From Rhodanobacter denitrificans (GTDB taxonomy: Bacteria; Pseudomonadota; Gammaproteobacteria; Xanthomonadales; Rhodanobacteraceae): a stretch of 64,000 nucleotides of DNA. Both the position numbers and the translations under genes were made by a program. The stretch lies in contig NC_020541.1 of the NCBI RefSeq assembly GCF_000230695.2, positions 1,116,001-1,180,000 of the forward strand, in the 5' to 3' direction. Shown here in pieces: positions 19,352-29,802 of this stretch. The notes under the pieces are model-generated. The model was not told the DNA's origin. It saw only the letters and a program-made list of their open reading frames with translations, and ran no database searches. The number at the start of each line of letters is the position of its first letter. Position 1 is the first letter of the stretch.

Positions 19352-20372
19352 TGTCGCTGTCCTTCTCCAGCGCCGACACGCGACGCGCGTACTCGTCCAG
19401 ATGCTTGAAGCGCGCCGCGTTCTTCCGCCACTGGCGGTTGTCCTGCAGCGGCACGCCGGATGAATATTCGCCGGGCTCGCGGATCGAGTGCGTGACCAGG
19501 CTCTTGGCGGTAATGGTAACCCGGTCGGCCAGTTCGAGATGGCCGAGCACGCCGGCGTTGCCGCCGATCATGCACCAGCGGCCGATCTTCGCACTGCCGG
19601 CCACCGCGGCGCAGCCGGCCATCGCGGTGTGCGCGCCGACGTGCACGTTGTGCGCGATCTGGATCTGGTTGTCCAGCCGCACGTCCTCTTCCAGCACGGT
19701 GTCGTCCAGCGCGCCGCGGTCGATGGTGGTGTTCGCGCCGATCTCGCAGTCGTCGCCGATGCGCACGCCGCCGAGCTGCGGCAGCTTGATCCAGTGGTCG
19801 GTGTCGAAAGCGAGGCCGAAGCCATCCGAGCCGATCACCGCGCCCGGGTGCACCAGTACGCGCCGGCCCAGCGTGACCCGCGTCACCAGGGTGACGCGCG
19901 CGACCAGCCGCGACTGCGCGCCGACGGTGCAGTCCTCGCCGATGAGGCAGTGCGGGCCGAGCACGGCACCGTCGCCGATCACCGCGCCGTCCGCGATCAC
20001 GCAGCCCGGCCCGATGCTGGCGCTGGCGCTGACCTGCGCCCCAGTGGCGACCACGGCAGTGGGGTGGATGCCCGCCGGTGCGGCCGGCAGCCGTTCGAAC
20101 AGTGCGGCGATCTTTGCGTAGGCGACGTACGGGTCGCGCGCGATCAGCGCCGCGGTGGGGCAGTCGGCAAGGTTCTCCTCGCGCAGCACCACCACCCCGG
20201 CGCGCGTGGCGGCCAGCTGGGCGGTGTACTTGCTGTTGGCGAGGAAGCTCAGCTGGCCGGGGTCGGCGCCGGTCAGCGTGCCGACGCCGCCGATGACTCG
20301 TGCGCCATCGCCGCTGAAGCCGAGGCCGAAGCGTTCGGCCAGCTCGGTCACCGTGTAGTTGATTGCGCTCAT
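19344..20372 (-). CDS. lpxD: UDP-3-O-(3-hydroxyacyl)glucosamine N-acyltransferase
   Basis: Third step of lipid A synthesis. 342 aa: an N-terminal uridine-binding domain (LSFLANSKYTAQL) followed by hexapeptide repeats from about residue 100, including the motifs GSDGFGLAFD and AHNVHVGAHTAMAG with the catalytic histidine. It begins the lpxD-fabZ-lpxA-lpxB-rnhB block. No skp/ompH gene separates it from bamA, and a terminator after bamA suggests that this block has its own promoter. Confidence 0.97.
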   Translation of the reverse strand: MSAINYTVTELAERFGLGFSGDGARVIGGVGTLTGADPGQLSFLANSKYTAQLAATRAGVVVLREENLADCPTAALIARDPYVAYAKIAALFERLPAAPAGIHPTAVVATGAQVSASASIGPGCVIADGAVIGDGAVLGPHCLIGEDCTVGAQSRLVARVTLVTRVTLGRRVLVHPGAVIGSDGFGLAFDTDHWIKLPQLGGVRIGDDCEIGANTTIDRGALDDTVLEEDVRLDNQIQIAHNVHVGAHTAMAGCAAVAGSAKIGRWCMIGGNAGVLGHLELADRVTITAKSLVTHSIREPGEYSSGVPLQDNRQWRKNAARFKHLDEYARRVSALEKDSDNE

Positions 20373-20446
20373 GCGTGGCTCCGGAACCTGCCGGCCATTG
20401 TAGGGGGTGGCACCATGGCCTGCAGTGCGCCAGGCGACGGCAGGCC

Positions 20447-20478
20447 GGCAAAAGAAAGCGCGGCCCGGCCGCGCTTTC
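20447..20478 (-). terminator. Terminator after bamA
   Basis: Near-perfect 12-bp palindromic stem GAAAGCGCGGCC / GGCCGCGCTTTC (20454-20478). Read on the minus strand it is followed by TTTTGCC. It lies 26 bp beyond the bamA stop. Confidence 0.75.
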
Positions 20479-20503
20479 CTTCGATCCCCGACTTGGGGTC
20501 AGC

Positions 20504-22924
20504 TCAGAACTGGCTGCCGAAGGTGAACTGGATGCGCTCCTCGTAGTGGCGATCGGCGGCCTTGGAACGCAGCGGTACGGCGAAGCTGATGATCAGCGGG
20601 CCGATCGGCGCCTGCCACTGCAGCGACAGGCCGGTGGAGGCGCGCAGCTCGCTGGCGTCGAAGCTCTTGTAGTCCTTGTAGACGTTGCCGACGTCCATGA
20701 ACCAGGACACGCGCGCGGTGTTGACGTCCTTCAGGAACGGCAGCGGCAGGAACACCTGTGCGGTGCCGAGCACCTTGAACGCGCCGCCGATCGGCTGTGC
20801 GTAATAGGCGCCGTTGTTGCACATGCCGTTGGCGTCGGGCGCGCTGCCGTCGATGCAGACCCGCGGTCCCAACGTATTGTCCTGGTAGCCGCGCACGTCG
20901 CGCACGCCGCCGGCGTAGTAGTTCTGCCAGAACGGCAGGTCCTGGCGCATGTCGGTGATGACGTGACCGGGGCTCTGCGCCAGGCTGGCGTCCTTCAATG
21001 CCGTGAAGGCGTCGTCGCTGATGCCGTTCCCGCCGTAGGTCTTGCCGTAGCCGACCTGGCCGTCGAGGTACAGCACGAAGCCCTTGCCGATCGGCCAGTA
21101 GTGGTTGAGCTCGGTGCTGAGCTTCCAGTACTGCACGGTCGAGCCGGGCAGGGCGATGTCGGTCGAGGCGGAGATCAGGCCGCCGCGGGTCGGCGCCCAG
21201 TAGCCATTGCGGGTGTCGTGGTTCCAGCCCAGCGTGCCGGTCCAGGTGTGGATGGTCTTGTTGCCGATCTCGTTCTGGTAGTCGAGCAGCACCTGCGGGC
21301 TGTAGCCCTGGAACAGGTTGACCTTGTTGCTGCTGATGCCCAGGCCCACGCGCAAGCCGTCGGTTTCGCTGATCGGGATGCCGAGGTAGGTGGAGAAGCT
21401 TTTCGCGCTGGTGGCGTAGTTGGCGAAATCGGTGTTGCCGTAGTCGGTCTTCGAGTACGAGGCGCTGTAGCCGATGCCGATGCCGCTGTCGGTCAGGTAC
21501 GGGTTGTAGTAGTTGAGGCCGAGGCGGGTGTAATAGGTGCTGCGCTCGCCGCTGATCGAGAAGCTGTCGCCGGTGCCGAACAGGTTGTTCTGCGACACCG
21601 AGGCATTCAGGATGATGCCGGAGTACTGCGAATAGCCGATGCCGAACTGCATGCTGCCGGCGGACTGCTCCTCGACCTTGACGGTGACGTCCACCTTGTC
21701 CTGGGTACCGGGCACCATCTTCTGGTCGATGTCGACCTTCTTGAAGTAGCCCAGCCGCTGCAGGCGGACCTTGGAGCGGTCGATCGCCGCCTGCGAGTAC
21801 CAGGAGCCCTCGAGCTGGCGCATCTCGCGGCGCAGCACGTCGTCCTCGGTGCGCGTGTTGCCCTGGAACACCACCCGCCGCACGTACACGCGCTGGCCGG
21901 GTTCGACGTACAGGGTCAGGTCGACCGTGCGCTTTTCCTTGTCCAGCTTCGGGATCGGGGTGACCTTGGCGTAGGCGTAGCCGATGTTGGCCAGGATCGC
22001 CTTGATCGCCTTGGTGCTGGCTTCGACGGCGGCGCGGTTGAAGGTCTCGCCTGCCTTGATGAAGACCAGCTGGCGCATGGTCGCCTCCGGCAGGATCAGC
22101 TCGCCGAGCAGCTTGACGTCGGCGACCTTGTAGATCTCGCCTTCCTTGATGCTGGCGTCGATGTACATCGCGCGCTTGTCCGGCGCGATCGCCACCTGGG
22201 TGGAGTCGACGCCGAAATCGGCATAGCCGCGGTCCATGTAGTAGGACTGCAGCTTCTCCAGGTCGCCGGAGAGCTTCTCGCGCGAGTACTGGTCGTCCTT
22301 CGAGTACCACGACATCCAGTTGGTGGTATCCGATTCGAAACCTTCGCGGATCTGCTTGTCGGTGAACGCATGGTTGCCGAGGATGTTCAGTTCCTTGATC
22401 TTGGCGGCCTTGCCTTCGCGGATCTCGATCTCGACGGCGACGCGGTTGCGGTCCAGCCGGGTCACGTGCGGATCGACCGAGACGTTGTACTTGCCGCGGT
22501 TGTAGTACTGCCGGATCAGTTCCTGCTGCACGTTGTCCAGCGCCAGGCGGTCGAACGTCTCGCCCTCGGACAGCCCGATTTCCTTCAGGCCCTTCTTCAG
22601 GTCGTCGGTCTTGATGTCCTTGTTGCCGCGCAGGGTCAGCTTGGCGATCGACGGCCGCTCGACCACCTTGATCACCAGGATGCTGCCTTCGCGCTCGAAC
22701 TCCACGTCGCTGAAGAACTTGGTGCGGTACAGCGCGCGGATGGCGCGCTGGGCGCCGTCGTTGGTCAACTGGTCGCCCTTGTTGATCGGCAGGTAGTTGT
22801 ACACGGTACCGGCCGAGATCCGGCTGAGGCCGTCGATGCGGATGTCCGACACCACGAATGGGTCGAACGCGAACGCATTGGCGGAGAGGGAGGCAAGCAG
22901 GATCAGCGCGGCGATACGCTTCAT
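20504..22924 (-). CDS. bamA: Outer membrane protein assembly factor BamA
   Basis: Central subunit of the BAM complex that folds and inserts beta-barrel proteins. 806 aa: signal peptide (ALILLASLSANAFA), five POTRA domains to about residue 425 (first begins FVVSDIRIDGL), then the 16-strand barrel ending in the classic terminal-phenylalanine strand IQFTFGSQF. The conserved loop-6 motif VRGY is present (GVRDVRGYQDNT). It follows rseP, as in many gammaproteobacteria. Confidence 0.98.
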   Translation of the reverse strand: MKRIAALILLASLSANAFAFDPFVVSDIRIDGLSRISAGTVYNYLPINKGDQLTNDGAQRAIRALYRTKFFSDVEFEREGSILVIKVVERPSIAKLTLRGNKDIKTDDLKKGLKEIGLSEGETFDRLALDNVQQELIRQYYNRGKYNVSVDPHVTRLDRNRVAVEIEIREGKAAKIKELNILGNHAFTDKQIREGFESDTTNWMSWYSKDDQYSREKLSGDLEKLQSYYMDRGYADFGVDSTQVAIAPDKRAMYIDASIKEGEIYKVADVKLLGELILPEATMRQLVFIKAGETFNRAAVEASTKAIKAILANIGYAYAKVTPIPKLDKEKRTVDLTLYVEPGQRVYVRRVVFQGNTRTEDDVLRREMRQLEGSWYSQAAIDRSKVRLQRLGYFKKVDIDQKMVPGTQDKVDVTVKVEEQSAGSMQFGIGYSQYSGIILNASVSQNNLFGTGDSFSISGERSTYYTRLGLNYYNPYLTDSGIGIGYSASYSKTDYGNTDFANYATSAKSFSTYLGIPISETDGLRVGLGISSNKVNLFQGYSPQVLLDYQNEIGNKTIHTWTGTLGWNHDTRNGYWAPTRGGLISASTDIALPGSTVQYWKLSTELNHYWPIGKGFVLYLDGQVGYGKTYGGNGISDDAFTALKDASLAQSPGHVITDMRQDLPFWQNYYAGGVRDVRGYQDNTLGPRVCIDGSAPDANGMCNNGAYYAQPIGGAFKVLGTAQVFLPLPFLKDVNTARVSWFMDVGNVYKDYKSFDASELRASTGLSLQWQAPIGPLIISFAVPLRSKAADRHYEERIQFTFGSQF

Positions 22925-23116
22925 CGTCGATTCCGTTGGGTTATTTCGATGGAGCGGCCGGCGCGGCCGCCCCGATCAACGCATGAGGCAGGGACAGGCC
23001 CCGCCTCGAAAATGAATCTGCACTCCACCGCGGGAGTGCGTCGGCGGACACATCGCCGCGCCGTGCCGCCGCGGACTGGCGTGTCGCCGACATGCTGCGT
23101 TCGCCGACCATCGGCA

Positions 23117-24463
23117 TCACGACAGCAGCATGCGGTGGATATCGTTGTAGAACGCCAGCCCCATCAGGGTGAACAGCAACGCCAGGCCGATGTACTGGCC
23201 CACCACCATCGCCTGTTCGCTGACCGGGCTGCCCTTGATCAATTCGACGAGATAATACAGCAGGTGCCCACCATCGAGGACCGGGATCGGCAGCAGGTTG
23301 AGGATCGCCAGGCTCAGCGACACCAGCGCGAGGAATTGCAGGAACCACGGCAGGCCCATGCCGGCCGACGCGTTGGCCACCTCGGCAATGCCGATCACGC
23401 CGGACAGGTTGCGGGTCGAGGCCTCGCCGGTGAGCATCTTGCCGAGCATGCCGAAAGTCTGCGTGGTGTTGCGCCAGGTGGTGTCGAGCGAGGCGGTCAT
23501 TGCTTTCAGCGGGCCGTAGCTCACGGTAGCCGCTTCGACCGGCGGCGCGCCGACGCCAAGCACCCACTTCGGCGGCTGGCCTTCCAGCGATTCCCACTTG
23601 GCGGTGACGTTCAGCCGCAGCGGCTGCCCCTCGCGCTCGATGCCGATCGCCAGCGTCAGCGACTTGGCTGCCGCAGTCTGCACCAGCTTGCCGAATGCGA
23701 CGAAGTCCTCCACCGGCTGGCCGTTGACGCTGACGATGCGGTCGCCCCCGCGCATGCCGGCCAGTGCGGCCGGCTGGCCGGGCATCACGGTGGCGGCGAC
23801 CGCCGGCGGCGGCGCCAGCTTCAGGCCGAGCTTGCCCAGGTACTGGCCCACGTCCTGCCCCGGCGGCAGTTCGTCCAGCGGCAACACCAGCTCGCGCGTG
23901 CGCCCGTCCTGGCCGCACACGGTGAGCGGCAGCGGTGCGCGCCCGAGCAGGGCGTTGGCTACCGCGTCCATCGTGTCGGTCCAGGTGGCGACGGTGCGGT
24001 TGTCGATGCGAAGGATGCGGTCGCCCGACTGGATGCCGGCGCTGGCGGCGAGGCTTTGCGGCGCCGCGGTCACCACCGGGGCCACGTCCGGGCGGCCCAG
24101 CATGAACATCAGCCAGAACGCGACGACGGTGAAGATCAGGTTGAAGCCCGGTCCGGCGGCGACGATGGCGATGCGCTGCCACACCGGCTTGCCGGTGAAT
24201 TCCTGCTCGCGCAGGGCTGGGTCGACCTCGCCTTCGCGCGCGTCGAGCATCTTCACGTAGCCGCCGAGCGGGATCGCGGCGATCTGGTACTCGGTGCCGT
24301 CGCGGCCGATGCGCTTCCAGATCGCGTTGCCGAAACCGACCGAGAAGCGCAGCACCTTGACCCCACAACGGCGCGCGACCCAGTAGTGGCCGAATTCGTG
24401 GAAGGTCACCAGCACGCCAAGCGTGACCAGCAGCCAGAACACCGAGCCGAAGAAGGAAGTCAT
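23117..24463 (-). CDS. rseP: RIP metalloprotease RseP
   Basis: Site-2 intramembrane protease that cuts the anti-sigma factor RseA and remnant signal peptides. 448 aa. The zinc motif HEFGH is at residues 22-26 in the first membrane segment; two PDZ domains occupy the periplasmic middle; NLLPIPVLDGGHLL, with the third zinc ligand, is near the C-terminus. ATG at 24463 is preferred over the adjacent TTG. 36 bp after dxr and 192 bp before bamA; nothing further is recognised in that gap. Confidence 0.97.
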   Translation of the reverse strand: MTSFFGSVFWLLVTLGVLVTFHEFGHYWVARRCGVKVLRFSVGFGNAIWKRIGRDGTEYQIAAIPLGGYVKMLDAREGEVDPALREQEFTGKPVWQRIAIVAAGPGFNLIFTVVAFWLMFMLGRPDVAPVVTAAPQSLAASAGIQSGDRILRIDNRTVATWTDTMDAVANALLGRAPLPLTVCGQDGRTRELVLPLDELPPGQDVGQYLGKLGLKLAPPPAVAATVMPGQPAALAGMRGGDRIVSVNGQPVEDFVAFGKLVQTAAAKSLTLAIGIEREGQPLRLNVTAKWESLEGQPPKWVLGVGAPPVEAATVSYGPLKAMTASLDTTWRNTTQTFGMLGKMLTGEASTRNLSGVIGIAEVANASAGMGLPWFLQFLALVSLSLAILNLLPIPVLDGGHLLYYLVELIKGSPVSEQAMVVGQYIGLALLFTLMGLAFYNDIHRMLLS

Positions 24464-24499
24464 CAAGTACCGTGGCGAAAAGTCATCGAAGCAAGAATA

Positions 24500-25675
24500 T
24501 CAGCAAGCATTGCGCAGGATGCGGCGGGCCGCCTCCCGGGCCGTGCGGTCGCGTTCACAAAGGGTTTCAACATCGACCACGGCTTGTGCCGGCAGTTCCG
24601 CAAGCACGGCCTCGACCACGTCGGCGATCGACAGGAACGGCAGCGCGCCGGCCAGGAAGGCTTCCACGGCGATCTCGTTGGCAGCGTTCAGCACGGCCGG
24701 GGCATCGCCGCCGGCACGCAGCGCCTGGAATGCCAGCGCCAGGCAACGGAAGGTGTTGAGGTCCGGCGATTCGAACTGCAGCGGCGCGCAGGCGGCCAGG
24801 TCCAGCGACGCCACGCCGGATTCGACCCGCTCCGGCCACGCCAGCGCGTGCGCGATCGCGGTGCGCATGTCCGGGTTGCCGAGCTGGGCCAGCACCGAGC
24901 CGTCGACGTACTCCACCATCGAATGCACCAGGCTCTGCGGGTGCACCACCACGTCGATCGCTTCGGCCGGCGCGCCGAACAGGTGGTGCGCCTCGATCAC
25001 CTCCAGGCCCTTGTTCATCAGCGTGGCCGAATCGACCGAGATCTTGCGCCCCATCACCCAGTTCGGGTGCTTGCAGGCCTGGTCCGGCGTGATGTCGGCC
25101 AGCTCGGCGCGCGTGCGGCCGCGGAACGGGCCGCCGGAAGCGGTCAGGATCAGCCGGCGCACGCCGCTCCCGCGCAGCTCGGGGCGCCCGCCCGGCAGGC
25201 ACTGGAAGATCGCGTTGTGCTCGGAATCGACCGGGATCAGCGCACCGCCACCGGTGGCGACTGCCTCCAGCAGCAGCGGGCCGGCCATCACGATGGATTC
25301 CTTGTTCGCCAGCAGCAGGTGCTTGCCGGCGCGCGCGGCGGCCAGGGTGGACTCCAGCCCGGCGGCACCGACGATCGCGGCGACCACGGTGTCGCACAGT
25401 CCGCCGGCGGCGGCGGCGGTCAGCGCGGCGTGGCCGCTGGCCACTTCGCAGCGCACGCCGGCGGCGACCAGCCGGCGCGACAGCTCGGTTTCCAGCGAGG
25501 GATCGGCGATCACCGCCAGGGCCGGCCGATGCTGCGCGCACAGCGCCACCAGCGCCTCGACCTGGCGATGCGCCGTCAGCACGCTGGCGCGGAAACGCTG
25601 GGGATGGCGCGCGATGACGTCGAGCGTGTTGCCGCCGATCGAGCCGGTGGCGCCGAGGACGGCGACGTTTTTCAC
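24500..25675 (-). CDS. dxr: 1-deoxy-D-xylulose-5-phosphate reductoisomerase
   Basis: Second step of the MEP isoprenoid pathway (NADPH- and metal-dependent). 391 aa with NADPH motif [14 protein letters not shown] at the N-terminus, [12 protein letters not shown], and the metal-binding [10 protein letters not shown] and [10 protein letters not shown]. The GTG start at 25675 overlaps the cdsA stop by 4 bp (GTGA). Confidence 0.97.
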   Translation of the reverse strand: MKNVAVLGATGSIGGNTLDVIARHPQRFRASVLTAHRQVEALVALCAQHRPALAVIADPSLETELSRRLVAAGVRCEVASGHAALTAAAAGGLCDTVVAAIVGAAGLESTLAAARAGKHLLLANKESIVMAGPLLLEAVATGGGALIPVDSEHNAIFQCLPGGRPELRGSGVRRLILTASGGPFRGRTRAELADITPDQACKHPNWVMGRKISVDSATLMNKGLEVIEAHHLFGAPAEAIDVVVHPQSLVHSMVEYVDGSVLAQLGNPDMRTAIAHALAWPERVESGVASLDLAACAPLQFESPDLNTFRCLALAFQALRAGGDAPAVLNAANEIAVEAFLAGALPFLSIADVVEAVLAELPAQAVVDVETLCERDRTAREAARRILRNAC

Positions 25676-26496
25676 TGGTCGAGCCCGAGCAGCGCCAGGC
25701 CGGCGGCGAACACCGGCAGTGCGGCGAACACGCTGTCCAGCCGGTCCAGCAGGCCGCCGTGGCCGGGGAACAGGGTGCCCGAATCCTTCACCTGGGCGTG
25801 CCGCTTCATCAGGCTCTCGATCAGATCGCCGACGATCGACGCCGCCACCGTCAGCGCCGTCAGCAGCGCCAGCATCAGCAGCGCGGCGCCGCGCACGCCG
25901 AGCAGCCAGCCGCCGGCCTCGGCGACCAGCACCCCGGCCACCATCGCGCCGTAGGCGCCGGCCCAGGTCTTGCCGGGGCTGATCTGCGGCGCCAGCTTGC
26001 GCCTGCCGAAGGTGCGGCCGCTGAAATACGCACCGATGTCGGACGCCCACACGATCACCAGTGCCAGCAGGGTCCACCAGTGGCCGTGCGGCACGCGCGC
26101 ATGGATGCTGACCAGGGCGACCCAGGTCGGGAAGATCACGAACGCGCCGGCCAGCAACTTCAGCGTACGGTTTTCGCGAGTGGGCGCCGCGGCGAACGCG
26201 AAGTGGCGCAGCCACAGGCAGGCCAGCAGCCACCAAGCCGCGCCGGCGGCCAGCAGCAGCGGGGTCAGCGCGGTGGCGTGGCTTCGCCACAGCAGGGCGA
26301 ACACGCCGGCCGCCACGAGCAGCAGGGCGACACGCCATGGGCGGCTGTGCAGGCCGCTCAGCTGCGCCCATTCCCACCCCGCGGCCAGGAACGCCAGCGC
26401 GACGATGCCCGCGAAGATGCCGGTCGGTGGCAGCAGGATGATCAGGATCGCCAGCGGCGCGAGCACCAGGGCGGTGAGAATGCGCTGAAGCAGCAT
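25672..26496 (-). CDS. cdsA: Phosphatidate cytidylyltransferase
   Basis: Makes CDP-diacylglycerol from phosphatidate and CTP in the inner membrane. 274 aa, largely hydrophobic, with about seven to eight membrane segments. The C-terminal family signature is visible around [16 protein letters not shown] and [21 protein letters not shown], ending LLDRLDS. It lies 9 bp after uppS and overlaps dxr by 4 bp. Confidence 0.96.
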   Translation of the reverse strand: MLLQRILTALVLAPLAILIILLPPTGIFAGIVALAFLAAGWEWAQLSGLHSRPWRVALLLVAAGVFALLWRSHATALTPLLLAAGAAWWLLACLWLRHFAFAAAPTRENRTLKLLAGAFVIFPTWVALVSIHARVPHGHWWTLLALVIVWASDIGAYFSGRTFGRRKLAPQISPGKTWAGAYGAMVAGVLVAEAGGWLLGVRGAALLMLALLTALTVAASIVGDLIESLMKRHAQVKDSGTLFPGHGGLLDRLDSVFAALPVFAAGLALLGLDQ

Positions 26497-26505
26497 GGAA
26501 ATCCT

Positions 26506-27246
26506 CTACGAAGCGGTGGCGACCTGCTCGCCGGTACGGCCGTAACGGCGCTCCCGGCGGGCATAGTCTTCGATGGCCCGACGCAGGCAGGCCTGGTCGA
26601 AATCGGGCCACAAGGTGTCGGTAAAGTACAGTTCGGCGTACGCCACCTGCCACAACAGGAAGTTGCTGATGCGGCATTCGCCGCCGGTGCGGATGAACAG
26701 GTCCAGCGGCGGCAGCTCGGCCAGGCTCATCCACTGGCCCAGCCGGGCCTCGTCGATCTCGTCCGCGCGCAGCTCGCCGCGCGCCACCGCGGCGGCGGCC
26801 TGGCGGCTGGCCTGCACGATGTCCCAGCGACCGCCGTAGCTCACCGCAATGTTCACCTGCAGCCGGTCGTTGCCGGCGGTGCGGGCCATCGCCGCCTGCA
26901 TGCGCTCGCGCAGCGCCTCGTCGAAGGCGGCCAGGTCGCCGATGAAGCGCAGCCGCACGCCGTGGCCATGCAGCTCGTCCACTTCCTTGTCCAGCGCGCG
27001 CACGAACAGGCCCATCAGGGCGCCGACTTCATCCTGCGGGCGTTGCCAGTTCTCGCTGGAGAACGCGAACAGGGTCAATGCCTGCACGCCCTCGCGCAGG
27101 CACGCCTCGATCGCCTCGCGCACGGCCTTGCGTCCGGCGTTGTGGCCGAAGCTGCGCGGGCGGTGTCGGGCTTTCGCCCAGCGGCCGTTGCCGTCCATCA
27201 CGATGGCGATGTGGCGCGGAACCTGGGCGGCCTCGACGCCGGGCAT
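26506..27246 (-). CDS. uppS: Isoprenyl (di-trans,poly-cis-undecaprenyl) diphosphate synthase
   Basis: Makes the C55 undecaprenyl diphosphate carrier for peptidoglycan and O-antigen synthesis. 246 aa. The signature [14 protein letters not shown] near residue 15 carries the catalytic aspartate; [22 protein letters not shown] and [17 protein letters not shown] are all family motifs. It lies 17 bp after frr. Confidence 0.97.
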   Translation of the reverse strand: MPGVEAAQVPRHIAIVMDGNGRWAKARHRPRSFGHNAGRKAVREAIEACLREGVQALTLFAFSSENWQRPQDEVGALMGLFVRALDKEVDELHGHGVRLRFIGDLAAFDEALRERMQAAMARTAGNDRLQVNIAVSYGGRWDIVQASRQAAAAVARGELRADEIDEARLGQWMSLAELPPLDLFIRTGGECRISNFLLWQVAYAELYFTDTLWPDFDQACLRRAIEDYARRERRYGRTGEQVATAS

Positions 27247-27263
27247 GGTGGATGCGATGACGC

Positions 27264-27821
27264 TCAGAGCGCCATCAGCTCCTCTTCCTTCGCCTTGACC
27301 ACGGCGTCGACATCCTTCACCGCGCGATCGGTGAGCTTCTGGATCTCGTCGTCGATGCGGCGGTCGTCGTCCTCGGTAATGAGCTTTTCCTTGAGCAGGT
27401 CCTTGACCTGCTGCAGGGCGTCGCGACGCACGTTGCGGATCGCGATCTTGGCGTTTTCGCCCTCGTGGCCGACGTGCCTGGCCAGCTCCCTGCGGCGCTC
27501 CTCGGTGAGCGCGGGCATGTTCAGGCGGATCACGGTGCCGGCGGTGGTCGGCGTGATGCCCAGGTCGGAGGCCATCAGCGCCTTCTCGATCGGCGCCACC
27601 ATGGTTTTTTCCCACGGCGTGATGATGATCGTGCGCGCGTCGGACAGCGAGACCGAGGCGACCTGGGGCAACGGCATGTCCGAGCCGTAGTAGGACACCT
27701 TGATGCCGTCCACCAGCGCCGTGCTGGCGCGGCCGGTGCGGATGCGGGTGAGGTCGTGCTTGAGTGATTCGATGCTCTTGCCCATGCGGGTCTGGGCGTC
27801 GTTCTTGATGTCGTTGAGCAT
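27264..27821 (-). CDS. frr: Ribosome recycling factor
   Basis: Splits post-termination ribosomes together with EF-G. 185 aa, the standard length. MGKSIESLKHDLTRIRTGRAS at the N-terminus and VRRDALQQVKDLLKEK..TEDDDRR near the C-terminus are typical. An extended -10 promoter lies just upstream, so it may be transcribed independently of pyrH as well as by read-through. Confidence 0.98.
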   Translation of the reverse strand: MLNDIKNDAQTRMGKSIESLKHDLTRIRTGRASTALVDGIKVSYYGSDMPLPQVASVSLSDARTIIITPWEKTMVAPIEKALMASDLGITPTTAGTVIRLNMPALTEERRRELARHVGHEGENAKIAIRNVRRDALQQVKDLLKEKLITEDDDRRIDDEIQKLTDRAVKDVDAVVKAKEEELMAL

Positions 27822-27844
27822 GGGCGCTTCCCGGTGGATCTGGC

Positions 27845-27862
27845 AACGTTCGATTATAGCAG
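27845..27862 (-). promoter_or_regulatory. Extended -10 promoter for frr
   Basis: The minus strand reads TGCTATAAT (about 27861-27853), a perfect extended -10 element (TGn plus TATAAT). It would start transcription near 27846, 25 bases before the frr ATG. No convincing -35 is seen, which is acceptable for extended -10 promoters. Confidence 0.6.
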
Positions 27863-27892
27863 TGGCGCGGCGTGAGGCTTGCTGCGGCGCGG

Positions 27893-28615
27893 TCAGCCGC
27901 CGTCGACCAGGGTGCCGATCGACTCGCCCCGCATGATCCGCATCAGGCTGCCCGGCACGGTCATGTCGTAAATGCGCAGCGGCATGCCATGGTCGCGGCA
28001 CAGCGCGATGGCGGCGGTGTCCATCACCTGCAGGTTGCGCTGGATCACGTCGCCGTAGGTGAGCTGCTCGTAGCGGGTGGCGTCGGCGTGGCGCGCCGGG
28101 TCGGCGGTGTACACGCCATCCACCTTGGTCGCCTTCAGCAGCAGGTCGGCGCCGATTTCCACCGCGCGCAGCGCGGCGGCGGAATCGGTGGTGAAGAACG
28201 GATTGCCGGTGCCGGCGGCGAACAGCACGATGCGGCCTTTCTCGATGTGGCGGATCGCACGGCGGCGGATATAGTCCTCGGCCACGTCGTGGATCTGGAT
28301 CGCGCTCATCACCCGCGCGTAGCCGCCGCGTTTTTCGATCGCATCGGCCATCGCCAGCGCGTTCATCACCGTGGCCAGCATGCCCATGTGGTCGCCGGTG
28401 ACCCGGTCCATGCCGGCCGCGGCGAGGCCGGCGCCGCGGAAGATGTTGCCGCCGCCGATCACCACGCCCACCTCCACGCCGGCGCGGCGCACCTCGATGA
28501 TCTCGTCGGCGAGCCGGCCGATCACCTTCGGGTCGATGCCGTAGTCGGCATCGCCCATCAGCGCTTCACCGGAGAGCTTGAGCAGGATGCGGCGGTACTT
28601 GGGCTGGTCGCTCAT
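27893..28615 (-). CDS. pyrH: UMP kinase
   Basis: Phosphorylates UMP to UDP, hexameric and allosterically controlled in bacteria. 240 aa. Motifs [25 protein letters not shown] and [19 protein letters not shown] are visible, with the C-terminal [13 protein letters not shown]. Preceded by a strong terminator that ends the rpsB-tsf transcript. Confidence 0.98.
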   Translation of the reverse strand: MSDQPKYRRILLKLSGEALMGDADYGIDPKVIGRLADEIIEVRRAGVEVGVVIGGGNIFRGAGLAAAGMDRVTGDHMGMLATVMNALAMADAIEKRGGYARVMSAIQIHDVAEDYIRRRAIRHIEKGRIVLFAAGTGNPFFTTDSAAALRAVEIGADLLLKATKVDGVYTADPARHADATRYEQLTYGDVIQRNLQVMDTAAIALCRDHGMPLRIYDMTVPGSLMRIMRGESIGTLVDGG

Positions 28616-28712
28616 GGGGTCTCCGGATTGTGTGGGGCAAACCGGCGCATTGTAGCTGAGAGCCGGGGGCGGGACGAGGAGCGGAAGGCAGGAAGCGGCC
28701 GGTCCGCGTCCG

Positions 28713-28750
28713 GAAACGAACAGGGCCGCGGTTTCCCGCGACCCTGTTCG
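28713..28750 (-). terminator. Terminator after rpsB-tsf
   Basis: A 15-bp stem (28717-28731 with 28736-28750, one G-T pair) around GAAA, followed on the minus strand by CGTTT. It lies between tsf and pyrH, as expected if rpsB-tsf forms its own operon. Confidence 0.8.
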
Positions 28751-28818
28751 AAGCGCTGCCCTTTCTGAAAGTCCGGCCACGGACGGCCGGTTTTCACCGT
28801 CAGGGATGACGGGTCACA

Positions 28819-29700
28819 TTACCTCAAGCCGGCCTGCTTCATCACTTCGGCGGCGAAGTCCTCTTCCACCTTCTCGATGCCTTCGCCGACGGCCAGGCGA
28901 GCCACCGAGACCACGTCGGCGCCTTCCTTCTTCAGCGCCTCGGCCACGCTCACGTTGGTGTCCAGCACGTAGGGCTGGCCGAGCAGGGTGACCTCGGAGA
29001 CGATCTTGTGGACCTTGCCGGAGACGATCTTCTCCAGGATGTCGGCGGGCTTGTTCTTTTCCTTGTCCGACATGGCGGCCAGCGCGATTTCCTTTTCCTT
29101 GGCGAGGAAGTCGGCCGGCACGTCCTCGGCACGGACATAGGCCGGGTTCATCGCGGCGACGTGCATCGCGATGCCCTTGGCCAGTTCGCCGGAACCGCCC
29201 TTGAGCGCCACCAGCACGCCGATGCGGCCGCCGTGGATGTAGCTGCCGATGATGCCGTCGGTGGAGACGCGGGCCAGGCGGCGCACGTCGATCTTCTCGC
29301 CGATGGTGGCGATCAGCGCCTTGGCGGCTTCTTCCACGTTGGTGGCGCCCGGGTAGGCGGCCGCTTTCAGCGCGTCGATGTCGGCGGCGCCGGAGTTCAG
29401 CGCGACGTCGGCGACGGTGTCGCTGAATTTCAGGAAGCTGGCGTCCTTGGCGACGAAGTCGGTCTCGCAGTTGATCTCGACCAGCACGGCCTTGCCCGGG
29501 GCCTGGGCGGCCACGATGCGGCCTTCGGCGGCGACGCGGCTGGCCTTCTTGTCGGCCTTGGCCAGGCCGGACTTGCGCAGCCATTCCATCGCGACTTCGA
29601 TGTCGCCGTTGTTCTCGACCAGCGCCTTCTTGCATTCCATCATGCCGGCGCCGGACCGCTCGCGCAGCTCCTTGACCAGTTGTGCGGAAATATTGCTCAT
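28819..29700 (-). CDS. tsf: Elongation factor Ts
   Basis: Nucleotide exchange factor for EF-Tu. 293 aa. The N-terminal UBA-like start [20 protein letters not shown] is canonical and the core motif [14 protein letters not shown] follows. ATG at 29700 is chosen since upstream in-frame codons encode unconserved residues. About 100 bp downstream of rpsB. Confidence 0.97.
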   Translation of the reverse strand: MSNISAQLVKELRERSGAGMMECKKALVENNGDIEVAMEWLRKSGLAKADKKASRVAAEGRIVAAQAPGKAVLVEINCETDFVAKDASFLKFSDTVADVALNSGAADIDALKAAAYPGATNVEEAAKALIATIGEKIDVRRLARVSTDGIIGSYIHGGRIGVLVALKGGSGELAKGIAMHVAAMNPAYVRAEDVPADFLAKEKEIALAAMSDKEKNKPADILEKIVSGKVHKIVSEVTLLGQPYVLDTNVSVAEALKKEGADVVSVARLAVGEGIEKVEEDFAAEVMKQAGLR

Positions 29701-29802
29701 CGTCAATCCTCTGAATGCGTCAGTTGCGCGGCGGCGATGGAGCGCCACCGCGCGGTTATCGCGTGCGGATGCGACGGCGGCGCCGGGCCGCCGGCGCCGC
29801 GC

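Noticed and set aside
20363..25954. Very long open frame on the plus strand opposite bamA, rseP, dxr and cdsA
   Set aside because: It is an artefact of high GC codon use: it runs antisense to five well-identified genes, has no recognisable domains and a strongly biased composition. The same applies to long frames opposite dnaE (12063-15119) and opposite queA-tgt (54065-57328).
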